From: Pseudoneobacillus rhizosphaerae
GTDB taxonomy: Bacteria > Bacillota > Bacilli > Bacillales > Cytobacillaceae
Reading direction: 5' to 3'
DNA length: 33,253 nucleotides
Assembly: GCF_917563885.1 (NCBI RefSeq)
Contig: NZ_CAKJTG010000034.1
Span: 1-33,253 of the forward strand
Shown here: in pieces, positions 14,685 through 21,641 of the stretch
Position numbering within the stretch: the stretch's first letter is position 1
Layout: every line of letters starts with the position of its first letter
Position numbers and translations under genes: made by a program
Notes under the pieces: model-generated
The model's database searches: none
Seen by the model: the letters and a program-made list of their open reading frames with translations, nothing else
Told to the model about the DNA's origin: nothing

Positions 14685-15069
14685 GAAAACGATTTGGAGA
14701 AGGAAAAGGCAGAGACACAAAGCGATTTTAAGAAAGGGATGGACGGTATTAAATACGTCATGTCTACTTACATTACAAGTATTAAATGGAATGTTCTTCC
14801 CATGTATTCATATTGGAATTAATACCTTAATTTTAAAAAATACCGATGAAGCATTTGTGGGTCGTGTAAATGGAGTACTAAGTCCGTTGTTCATGGGGAT
14901 GATGGTAATTGGTATGTCTGTAGCTGGGGTTGTAAAGGTTCCTCTTACACTATTCGGGGTATATTTAGTTTCAGGAATACTATTATTAATTGGCGTACTT
15001 TTAGTAATACCACTTTTTAACTTAAAAGAAGAATCTAAAGTCCAACCAGCAATGGAAGAGCAAAATTAA
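14685..15069 (+). pseudogene. Broken MFS transporter (C-terminal fragment with frameshift)
   Basis: From about 14765 to the stop, one frame encodes a typical C-terminal MFS piece: LQVLNGMFFPCIHIGINTLIL, the GRVNGVLSPLFMGMMVIGM segment, two further membrane helices and a charged tail. Just upstream, a different frame reads KAETQSDFKKGMDGIKYVMST, the expected preceding cytoplasmic loop. So a frameshift lies near 14760-14770, and everything N-terminal (about two thirds of the protein) is missing. A stop at 14682-14684 marks the left limit of similarity. There is no ribosome site or start. The residues read like MefA-type exporters. Confidence 0.8.
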
Positions 15070-15086
15070 AGTGACTATCTGTCGGG

Positions 15087-15112
15087 CTCGTATGAAATGT
15101 ACGAGTATTTTT
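15087..15112 (+). terminator. Terminator after the MFS remnant
   Basis: CTCGTA (15087-15092), loop TGAAATG, TACGAG (15100-15105), then TATTTTT. It probably served the MFS gene when that was intact. Confidence 0.7.
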
Positions 15113-15206
15113 CTATGGAAAAGTGCCTTTTAAAATAGTATTTGTGGATATAAATTTAAATGTTGTAAAAACTAACAATAAATCGTAAAAAGGTTAGGGG
15201 AATACC

Positions 15207-16244
15207 ATGGAATTAATGAAACCAATCAACATAAGTTCAACTAAGTTAAGTTCTGATAATCCATTTACAGCAGTTGAAATGGGAAAGCTTTGGGCTACAT
15301 ATGTGGGCAATAGTATGTCAAATCAGATATTGAAGTATTTTCTTAAACATGTAGATGATGATGATATTAGGATCTTATTGGAAAATAGCTTGGCGCTTAC
15401 GGCCGATTTTATGAAGAAAATTGAAAAGTTCTTTTCTGACGAAGATTTCCCAATCCCCGTCGGATTTTCAGAAGAAGACGTCAATCTAGGAGCACCTAGG
15501 CTGTTCGAAGATCAATTTTATGTCCATTATTTGAAATATGCCTCGAAAGCGGGGCTCAGTATATACGCCATTGCGGTTCCACTCATGATGAGAGAAGATG
15601 TAAGGGAATTCTTTATATATTGTAATAAGTGCACAACGATCCTTCTGGGTCAAATAAATAACATTTTAATGGATAAAGGATTTATCATAAAAGCTCCGTT
15701 AATACCTGTGCCTAAACGTGTAGACTTTATAGAAAAGGAAAATTATTTGAATGGTTTTTTTGGTGAGGTTCGGGAATTGCATGCGCTTGAAATCACACAT
15801 CTTTATGATAATATCGAAAACAACATCACGAGCAAGGCACTTTTAACGGCTTTCAGTCAAGTTGCCAAAAATAAAAAAATACAATCTTTCTTTCTAAGAG
15901 GGAAAGAAATTACAGATAGAGAAGTGCAACATTTTCAGGATAAGCTCCATAAAGAAAATTTGCCTTTTCCATCACAGATTGATCATTTAATTACAACCTC
16001 TACCTTTTCACCCTTTTCAGATAAAATTATGCTGTTTCATAAAGTGGATATGTTTGCGATAAAAATAAGGTCCTTTGCAAATTCAATGGCCGTGAACGGG
16101 CGAAGAGACATTGGATTAATGTATATGAAATGTCTAACTGAAGTAACCTTGTTTGTCGAGGATGGGGCAGCGATGATGATTGAAAACGGTTGGATGGAAC
16201 AACCGCCAAAGGCGATTGATAGAACAGATTTAACATCAAACTAG
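15207..16244 (+). CDS. DUF3231 family protein (two tandem helical domains)
   Basis: A 345-aa helical, soluble protein with two DUF3231 repeats, about residues 15-170 and 190-335. Each begins with a helix such as FTAVEMGKLWATYVGNSMSNQ or NGFFGEVRELHALEITHLYDNI. Each continues with a helix pair containing a PxP turn (FPIPVGFSEEDVNLGAPRLFED and LPFPSQIDHLITTSTFSPFSD). The fold is thought to resemble ferritin-like four-helix bundles (CotF type); no function is established, though members are common in spore formers. AGGGGAA lies seven bases before the ATG. It is monocistronic: the MFS remnant's terminator is upstream and its own terminator is at 16258-16298. Confidence 0.8.
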   Translation: MELMKPINISSTKLSSDNPFTAVEMGKLWATYVGNSMSNQILKYFLKHVDDDDIRILLENSLALTADFMKKIEKFFSDEDFPIPVGFSEEDVNLGAPRLFEDQFYVHYLKYASKAGLSIYAIAVPLMMREDVREFFIYCNKCTTILLGQINNILMDKGFIIKAPLIPVPKRVDFIEKENYLNGFFGEVRELHALEITHLYDNIENNITSKALLTAFSQVAKNKKIQSFFLRGKEITDREVQHFQDKLHKENLPFPSQIDHLITTSTFSPFSDKIMLFHKVDMFAIKIRSFANSMAVNGRRDIGLMYMKCLTEVTLFVEDGAAMMIENGWMEQPPKAIDRTDLTSN

Positions 16245-16250
16245 TTGTTA

Positions 16251-16302
16251 TAGTAAAAAGACCCAGCAATTAACACTAATAACGGGTTCTCTTTTGGAGT
16301 GC
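16251..16302. repeat. Left copy of a ~52-bp inverted repeat, also a terminator
   Basis: The segment beginning TAGTAAAAAGACCC and ending GGGTTCTCTTTTGGAGTGC matches the reverse complement of 16941-16992 at about four fifths of positions, including the flanks TAGTAAA and TGC. Its GACCC/GGGTTC stem with a T tail just after the DUF3231 stop also makes it that gene's terminator. Confidence 0.6.
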
Positions 16303-16465
16303 AAAATCATAAATACCAGTACAAATAATGGAGTACAAAGCATGGTGATTTTCATCATGTTTTTGTGCTTCTGAATATTATCCGTGATATTTCAAGGGCG
16401 TAATAATTGGAATTACACTATCAGTTTAAGATGGGCAATCAGATCAACCAACATCCGCTCTGATT

Positions 16466-16655
16466 AATAGGCGGATAAATTCCGCTTATTTAGTCAAAAG
16501 CATTGAAAATGGCTTAAATAGACGGAGATATTTCGCCTATTGTCAGGAATAACATGAAAATGGGGGATTTTTCTTGGCATAAGCGGAAAAACTTCGCTTA
16601 TTTAGCCCGAAACGTGCTCCATTCTGATTATAACCGGAAAAACTCCGCTTCTTTT
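16466..16655. repeat. Array of four imperfect hairpin repeats (GCGGA ... TCCGC type)
   Basis: Four short inverted repeats of the form ATAAGCGGAaaaacTTCGCTTATTT occur at about 16466-16490, 16516-16541, 16578-16602 and 16628-16652, spaced 51, 61 and 51 bp. The first two spacers share GTCA-AAAATGG-like sequence, so the unit is a hairpin plus spacer. The rest of the gene-free stretch 16245-17005 holds the flanking inverted repeats, a terminator and one 35-codon frame. Confidence 0.7.
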
Positions 16656-16786
16656 TCTTTCGCTGGTCACTTTATTAAGGACAAGGCTTCTTTCTCCCTG
16701 GTACATCTATTTTTATGTTTGAAAATATGCCATTCCTATCAAATTTAACGAAGTATTAACAACGTTTTAGCATATAAACTAACATT

Positions 16787-16894
16787 ATGAGAATGTTCAT
16801 TCTCACTTTGCTAATCGGATTGCTAATGACCGTGTTAATTCTTAAATTAAAATGTCATAAACGTTTTTATACCAATAAAAAAATAACATGCTAA
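16787..16894 (+). CDS. Possible 35-aa hydrophobic peptide
   Basis: ATG to TAA encodes 35 residues: MRMFILTLLIGLLMTVLIL, a single membrane-helix-like stretch, then a basic tail with two cysteines. The composition looks like a small membrane protein. No ribosome site is visible before the ATG, however, and the start lies inside a perfect 8-bp palindrome (16788-16805). Coding is uncertain. Confidence 0.25.
   Translation: MRMFILTLLIGLLMTVLILKLKCHKRFYTNKKITC
16788..16805. promoter_or_regulatory. Palindrome TGAGAATGTTCATTCTCA, candidate operator
   Basis: Perfect 8-bp arms TGAGAATG/CATTCTCA around TT. Such a compact symmetric element could bind a dimeric repressor. No promoter boxes with standard spacing stand out around it, and no plus-strand gene follows. 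Confidence 0.3.
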
Positions 16895-16920
16895 ATCATA
16901 TGTGATTTAACATGTTATTT
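16874..16920 (-). terminator. Second terminator downstream of the BmrA-like gene
   Basis: AAATAACATG (16881-16890) pairs with CATGTTATTT (16911-16920) and TAAATCA with TGATTTA, with one C-A mismatch and a TATG loop: 17 pairs. On the minus strand a T run follows the stem. Confidence 0.7.
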
Positions 16921-16940
16921 GAGGTGTTTTTTCATTTTTT

Positions 16941-16992
16941 GCAATCTAAAAGAGAACCAGTTATTAACACTAATTGGAGGTCTCTTTACTAT
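16941..16992. repeat. Right copy of the ~52-bp inverted repeat, also a terminator of the BmrA-like gene
   Basis: On the minus strand it reads TAGTAAAGAGACC ... GGTTCTCTTTTAGATTGC, matching the left copy at 16251-16302. The AAAGAGACC/GGTTCTCTTT stem with T tail lies 14 bases after the BmrA-like stop. The two copies bound a 742-bp gene-poor segment. Confidence 0.6.
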
Positions 16993-17005
16993 ATGGCTTA
17001 AAACG

Positions 17006-18734
17006 TTATGCCAACTGCTGTTCAGCAAACTCACGATATAAATTATGTGTCCTTACTAGCTCCTGATGAGTCCCAATGCCCGTAACTCGACCTTTTTCTA
17101 TGAATACAATCTTATCAGCATCAACAATCGTTGATAATCGGTGGGCTATCACGAAGGTGGTTCGTCCTTCCATTAAGCGCGTTAAAGCCTGTTGGACTAC
17201 CCCTTCAGATTGGCTATCTAAGCTTGCCGTTGCTTCATCCATCATGAGAATTTTAGGATTTCGTAAAAAAGCACGAGCAATTGCAATCCGTTGTCGTTGC
17301 CCACCAGATAATTTCACTCCACGCTCACCAACTTCGGTGTTTAATCCTTCTGAAAAGGATTGGATAAATTCATCAGCATACGCCATTGTGGCCACTTCCC
17401 ATAAACGTTCATCTGAAATATGTTCCATTTCCAAGCCATAACATAAATTTTCACGAATGGTACCAGCCATCATGGCACTTTCTTGAGAGACGTAACCAAT
17501 TTGACTACGCCAGGTTGCAAGCGATAAATCGGTAATAGGGATGTCCCCAATTCTAATTTCACCAGATGTAGGCTCATAAAACCGTTCGATTAAAGCAAAC
17601 ATCGTGGTTTTACCACCACCACTTGGTCCCGCAAAGGCAATCATTTCACCAGGCTGCGCTTCAAACGAGACATTTTCAATGACCGGCTCTTCTTCACTAT
17701 AGGCAAACGAAACGTTACGGACATAGATGGGTTTATTTGTAATATCCATTTCTAAACCGGTTTGACCCTCTTCTAACTTCAATTCTAAAATATCGATAAT
17801 CCGCTCTGTTGCGCCTTTTGCTTTTTGAAGCTGAGTAAAAAACATCGCAAAAGAGGTGATTGGAAAAATGATTTGAAATAGATACAGAAGGAAGGCAACA
17901 AGTGAACCTGTTGACATCGATCCATTTGCTACACGCATCCCACCATATCCAATAATCATGACAATCACAATCATAATGACTAGGTACATAAGAGGCGCAA
18001 TTAAAGCCGTAATTCGAGCTTCCTTCAATCCAAATCCTAGTAATTTATCAATTCCCGTTAACCCTTTTGTTTCTTCATTAAGTTCAGCAGTAGAAGATTT
18101 CATTAAGCGTATCTCACTAAGTGTTTGTCCTATCTCACCTGTAAAAACAGCGGTTTCATCCTGTAAACCACGCGAGATTTTCGCCATTTTTCGTCCAAGT
18201 GGCATCATAATAGCCATTGTGATTGGAACAGAAATGAGCATCACCAAAGTCATTTTCCAATCCATAACGAGTAAAATGACGACCGCACCAATGATAGAAA
18301 TAATCCCAGTGATGAATTGAGGGAAATGGTCCGATATTAAAGCACGAACAACAGACGTATCATTAACGACACGACTTACTGTTTCCCCACTAGCTTGCTG
18401 GTCAAAATAGCTAACAGGCAAACGAATAAGCTTAACCCACATCCGTTCACGTAGTCTAGCAACAATCTTTTGGCCAACATAACTGAGTAGGTAAATGGAA
18501 ATCCCACTAATAATCGCTTGGACTATAAAAGCTATTCCAATCCCAATGATGAGGGGAACACTTAAAGCTGAAACTGAAAAACCATCAACTAAGTTTTTGG
18601 TAAGTACGGGTACTAGAAGTCCTGTAAGAGTAGTGATGAGGCTTGCCGATAACAATTCCTAATGCAAGCTTAGGGATTTTTGTTGATAATAGGAGGGAGA
18701 TAAAGGGTTTTAACCCAGTTGATTTTTCATTCAT
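17006..18734 (-). pseudogene. BmrA-like multidrug ABC exporter with an N-terminal frameshift
   Basis: The open frame from 18655 (TTG) encodes 549 aa of a half-size ABC exporter: membrane domain with the LPVSYFDQQASGETVSRV coupling segment, then the ATPase with GPSGGGKTT, LSGGQRQR, MMDEATASLD and HRLS. It is close to B. subtilis BmrA (589 aa) but lacks the first ~30 residues. These are upstream in another frame: AAAGGAG at 18750-18744, ATG at 18734, then MNEKSTGLKPFISLLLSTK and KLALGIVI. The frame then changes at about 18655-18660 into LSASLITTLTGLL. One indel therefore separates the normal start from the body. A TTG start without a ribosome site might give some protein lacking part of the first helix. 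A sequencing error would also explain it. Confidence 0.8.
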
Positions 18735-18769
18735 TTAGAAAAACTCCTTTTTAACTTCGACCTATTTAG

Positions 18770-18797
18770 CTTATAACTATTGATCTCTATTCGTCAA
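18770..18797 (-). promoter_or_regulatory. Promoter of the BmrA-like gene
   Basis: On the minus strand TTGACG (18797-18792), 16 bp, TATAAG (18775-18770), ending 20 bases before the ribosome site. An inverted repeat TTTGAAT/ATTCAAA with 13-bp spacer (18798-18824) lies directly upstream of the -35 and could bind a regulator. Confidence 0.55.
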
Positions 18798-18928
18798 TTT
18801 GAATCCTAGGCTATCAAATTCAAACTATTTCGCGAATAATGAAAGTTATTTACTAGAAATAGAAACTCAGATAAGATTTTTCAGGAGAAACTAATATAGG
18901 AATTAAAGTTTGAAAGGCAGTGTTATGA

Positions 18929-20191
18929 TTGAAATCCTTTTTTAAAAATTATCGATTCACGGCAATCTTGCTTTCGGCCATTATAATGGGTGGAGCGGCA
19001 GGTTTGATTTTTGGAGAAAAGACAGCAGTCGTGAAACCATTTGGAGATTTATTTCTCAACTTAATGTTCATGATTATTGTCCCGTTAGTATTTTTTAGCA
19101 TCGCCTCAGCCATTTCAAATATGAATGGAATGAAGCGGCTTGGAAAAATAATGGGCAGTATACTAGTGGTATTTTTGGTGACAGCCTCTGTTGCGGCTAT
19201 TCTTGGGTTAATAGGCGCATCCATCATTAAGCCTATTGAAAACACAGATATTGATGCATTAAAAGCAATGATGAGCAGTACTGACACAACCAATCAGGAG
19301 CAAATTCCTTTCTTAAGTCAGTTAGTTAATACCTTCACTGTACCTGATTTTCATTTACTACTATCCAGAAGTAATATGCTTCAGTTGATTGTATTCTCGC
19401 TTTTATTCGGAATCTCAACGGCAATGGTTGGTGAAAAAGCGAAACCAGTCGCAGATTTCTTGTCAGCTGCTACGGCTGTCATGATGAAGATGGTTAATAT
19501 TGTGATGTATTATGCACCGATTGGACTTGGCTGTTATTTTGCAGCAGTTGTCGGAGAGTTGGGTCCACAGATTCTAGAAGGATATGCAAGATCCTTCGTC
19601 CTTTATCTCATTCTCACTCTTCTTTATTATTTTGGCTTCTTCACTCTTTATGCCTTTATAGCAGGTGGGAAAGTTGGGGTAAAGCTCTTTTGGAAAAATG
19701 CCATCACACCATCAGTCACCGCGATTGCTACTTGTTCAAGTGCAGCTTGTATTCCAGTAAACCTAGCAGCTGTTAGAAAGATGGGAGTACCAAAAGATAT
19801 TGCTGAAACCATTATTCCGCTTGGAGCTAACACCCACAAAGATGGTTCCGTTTTTGGAGGCGTGCTGAAAATTGTTTTCCTTTTTGCTTTGTTTGGAAAG
19901 GACTTAACAAGCATCCCCAATATATTGAGTATTCTTGCTGTATCCTTTTTAGTTGGTGCAGTGATGGGGGCTATTCCAGGTGGCGGAATGATCGGCGAAA
20001 TGCTCATTATCAGCATTTATGGATTCCCACCTGAAACACTACCGATTATCGCTGTTATTAGTACGATAATAGATGCCCCAGCGACCCTACTTAATTCGAC
20101 TGGAAATACGGTATGTGCCATGCTTGTTACACGATTGGTGGAAGGAAAGAATTGGATTAGCAATGCTTTGAAAAATAAACAATTTACTTAA
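18929..20191 (+). CDS. Dicarboxylate/amino acid:cation symporter (DAACS, GltP/SstT family)
   Basis: A 420-aa membrane protein with eight membrane helices and two re-entrant loops. Family signatures are ATCSSAACIPVNL (re-entrant loop 1), PLGANTHKDGSVFGG (helix 7, cation and substrate site), and STIIDAPATLLNSTGNTVCAM (loop 2 and helix 8). It imports glutamate, serine/threonine, dicarboxylates or similar with Na+ or H+; the exact substrate is open. The start is TTG at 18929. An ATG at 18925, better spaced from AAAGG (18914-18918), opens a six-codon frame (MIEILF, stop) overlapping the start, which may tune translation. No promoter stands out upstream. Confidence 0.9.
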   Translation: MKSFFKNYRFTAILLSAIIMGGAAGLIFGEKTAVVKPFGDLFLNLMFMIIVPLVFFSIASAISNMNGMKRLGKIMGSILVVFLVTASVAAILGLIGASIIKPIENTDIDALKAMMSSTDTTNQEQIPFLSQLVNTFTVPDFHLLLSRSNMLQLIVFSLLFGISTAMVGEKAKPVADFLSAATAVMMKMVNIVMYYAPIGLGCYFAAVVGELGPQILEGYARSFVLYLILTLLYYFGFFTLYAFIAGGKVGVKLFWKNAITPSVTAIATCSSAACIPVNLAAVRKMGVPKDIAETIIPLGANTHKDGSVFGGVLKIVFLFALFGKDLTSIPNILSILAVSFLVGAVMGAIPGGGMIGEMLIISIYGFPPETLPIIAVISTIIDAPATLLNSTGNTVCAMLVTRLVEGKNWISNALKNKQFT

Positions 20192-20212
20192 GAAAATAAG
20201 TCAGTACAGAAT

Positions 20213-20259
20213 GGGTGTCAGAGTATCGTGTAAATAACGATACATGGCATCTATTTTTT
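20213..20259 (+). terminator. Terminator of the symporter gene
   Basis: GGGTGTCA pairs with TGGCATCT (outer, three wobbles), and GTATCGT with ACGATAC (inner); TATTTTTTG follows. Confidence 0.8.
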
Positions 20260-20354
20260 GTTTATCCCTGATCATAATGCTACATAAATCTATTACTACG
20301 AGTATGGATTGTAATATATTAAAATATATACTCCACAAAAAATGAGGTAACAAT

Positions 20355-20951
20355 ATGATTATTTGGATAAATGGAACTTTCGGATCGGGTAAAACAACAA
20401 CTGCTTACGAACTACAAAAACGAGTGGAAAATTCATTCGTTTTTGATCCCGAAAGATTTGGATACGTATTAATGAAAAATGTGCCTAAAGAAATCTCCAA
20501 AGATGATTTTCAAGATTATCAGATTTGGAGAGACACAAACTACCTTTTGTTAAAACAAGTAACAGAAGCTTACAAAGGAATAATTATCGTACCTATGACG
20601 CTTACCAATGAAAAATATTTTAAAGAAATTATCGGTAGATTAAGAGAAGATGGTATTACCGTGAAGCATTTTACCTTATCAGCTTCAAAAAAGACGATTG
20701 CAAAACGATTAAGAAAAAGATTGGAAGGCGAAAATTCATGGGCATATCAACAGATGGACAAACGCTTGAGCAGTTTATCCAAGGATACGTTCCAAGAACA
20801 TATTCATACTGATTCATTGTCGATTGAGGAAGTTGTCGAAAGAATAGCAAAGTTATCATCAATGGAGCTACTTCCAGATCGAAGAACAAAGGTTAGGAAA
20901 GTACTTGATAGGTTTAGTATAAGGTTGAAGGAAATCGGTTTATTAAAGTAG
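20355..20951 (+). CDS. tmrB: TmrB-like tunicamycin resistance ATP-binding protein
   Basis: 198 aa, against 197 for B. subtilis TmrB, and collinear with it as remembered. MIIWINGTFGSGKTTTAYEL contains the P-loop (GTFGSGKTT, residues 7-15). Then come FVFDPERFGYVL, the KDDFQDYQIWR segment, GIIIVPMTLTNEKYF, and HFTLSASKKTIAKRLRKR. TmrB is a membrane-associated ATP-binding protein that confers resistance to the nucleoside antibiotic tunicamycin, probably by binding it. GAGGTAA lies five bases before the ATG. It is a monocistronic unit between two terminators. Relatives are often annotated as AAA or shikimate-kinase-like proteins. Confidence 0.88.
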   Translation: MIIWINGTFGSGKTTTAYELQKRVENSFVFDPERFGYVLMKNVPKEISKDDFQDYQIWRDTNYLLLKQVTEAYKGIIIVPMTLTNEKYFKEIIGRLREDGITVKHFTLSASKKTIAKRLRKRLEGENSWAYQQMDKRLSSLSKDTFQEHIHTDSLSIEEVVERIAKLSSMELLPDRRTKVRKVLDRFSIRLKEIGLLK

Positions 20952-20962
20952 TCACAGGTGAT

Positions 20963-21001
20963 GGCTCTCCCAGCTAAGGGAGGGCTATCTCCTTTTTTTT
21001 T
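20963..21001 (+). terminator. Terminator of the tmrB gene
   Basis: GGCTCTCCC (20963-20971) pairs with GGGAGGGCT (20978-20986) with two wobbles and a 6-base loop; nine T follow at 20993-21001. Confidence 0.85.
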
Positions 21002-21030
21002 ATGGAATTGCAAGCAAATACAAGGTTGTT

Positions 21031-21059
21031 TTGTCCATCATAGCCTCCATGATGGACAA
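21031..21059. repeat. Perfect 11-bp hairpin
   Basis: TTGTCCATCAT (21031-21041), loop AGCCTCC, ATGATGGACAA (21049-21059), followed by TTTACTTTT. It could be a second terminator behind tmrB or an insulator before the MarR promoter 25 bp downstream. Confidence 0.6.
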
Positions 21060-21074
21060 TTTACTTTTACCCAA

Positions 21075-21112
21075 TGATAATGATTGACTTAAAAAATGTT
21101 TTAAATTATAGT
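21075..21112 (+). promoter_or_regulatory. Promoter of the MarR-RND operon, with a partial Fur-like site
   Basis: TTGACT (21084-21089), 17 bp, TATAGT (21107-21112) is a strong sigma-A promoter. TGATAATGATTGACT (21075-21089) matches the 7-1-7 Fur pattern at about 11 of 15 positions. Only the left half is good and it overlaps the -35, so Fur control is possible but weakly supported. Confidence 0.7.
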
Positions 21113-21122
21113 ACTGTACATG

Positions 21123-21145
21123 AATAGTTAAACAATTGAACTATT
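21123..21145. promoter_or_regulatory. Probable MarR autoregulatory operator
   Basis: AATAGTT (21123-21129) and AACTATT (21139-21145), perfect 7-bp arms with a 9-bp centre, just past the expected transcription start. Dimension and place are right for the MarR-type product of the next gene to repress its own operon. Confidence 0.65.
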
Positions 21146-21185
21146 AAATAGTAGAATGAATGACAGAAGAGGTGAATATATAAAA

Positions 21186-21638
21186 ATGGCAGAAACAAAT
21201 ATTAAAGATTTAGTCGATCGTTATATTGCCGTGTCCCAATCTGTAGAGAAAAAAGCTGGGGCTCTTGTCAAAGGGCAAATCGGCAGTGATCTTACAAATG
21301 ACCAGCATTTTACCCTTAGGTATATGAATCAAGTTGGTACCTGTACATCTTCAGAATTAGCGGAAGTATTTGATGTGCAAAAGAGTGCAATAACGGCCAT
21401 CATCCAACGTTTATGGGAAAAGGGTTTAATTGAAAGAACACGAGATGAAAAGGACCGTCGTGTCGTGTATTTGACCTTAACAGAAAAAGGGAAGGATTTA
21501 TATTCCCAATGTGAAAAGAGAATTCACAACCTTGTAGAAGGACTAATTACAAAATTTGAACACCACGAAATCAATCAATTTATCAATACCTTTGAAAAGC
21601 TTAACCAAATTTTAATAAACTACAAGTTGGAGGAGTAG
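21186..21638 (+). CDS. MarR-family transcriptional regulator (YdgG-like)
   Basis: About 150 aa. The winged helix is clear: TSSELAEVFDVQKSAITAIIQRLWEKGLIERTRDEKDRRVVYLTLTEKG, with the D-x-R-D-R-R wing, and N- and C-terminal dimerisation helices. The start ATG at 21186 is chosen because AGAGGTGA lies about 11 bases upstream; the ATG at 21156 has no ribosome site. The next gene begins three bases after its stop, giving a two-gene operon like B. subtilis ydgG-ydgH. It probably represses the operon through the palindrome at 21123-21145 until an exported compound binds. Confidence 0.9.
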   Translation: MAETNIKDLVDRYIAVSQSVEKKAGALVKGQIGSDLTNDQHFTLRYMNQVGTCTSSELAEVFDVQKSAITAIIQRLWEKGLIERTRDEKDRRVVYLTLTEKGKDLYSQCEKRIHNLVEGLITKFEHHEINQFINTFEKLNQILINYKLEE

Positions 21639-21641
21639 CTC

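Noticed and set aside
14671-14764. N-terminal part of the plus-strand frame leading into the MFS fragment as a real start
   Set aside because: The residues here do not resemble MFS, whereas another frame over the same bases gives the expected loop. The continuous frame is an artefact of the frameshift.
16466-16655. Hairpin array considered as a CRISPR array
   Set aside because: The repeats are imperfect, the spacers are related to each other and spacing is irregular.
16554-16748. 64-aa plus-strand frame over the hairpin array
   Set aside because: It is encoded by the inverted repeats themselves, lacks a ribosome site, and its composition follows the repeat rather than a protein.
21075-21089. 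Firm Fur box upstream of the MarR-RND operon
   Set aside because: Only one half matches well and the other overlaps the -35 hexamer, so it is mentioned as partial similarity only.
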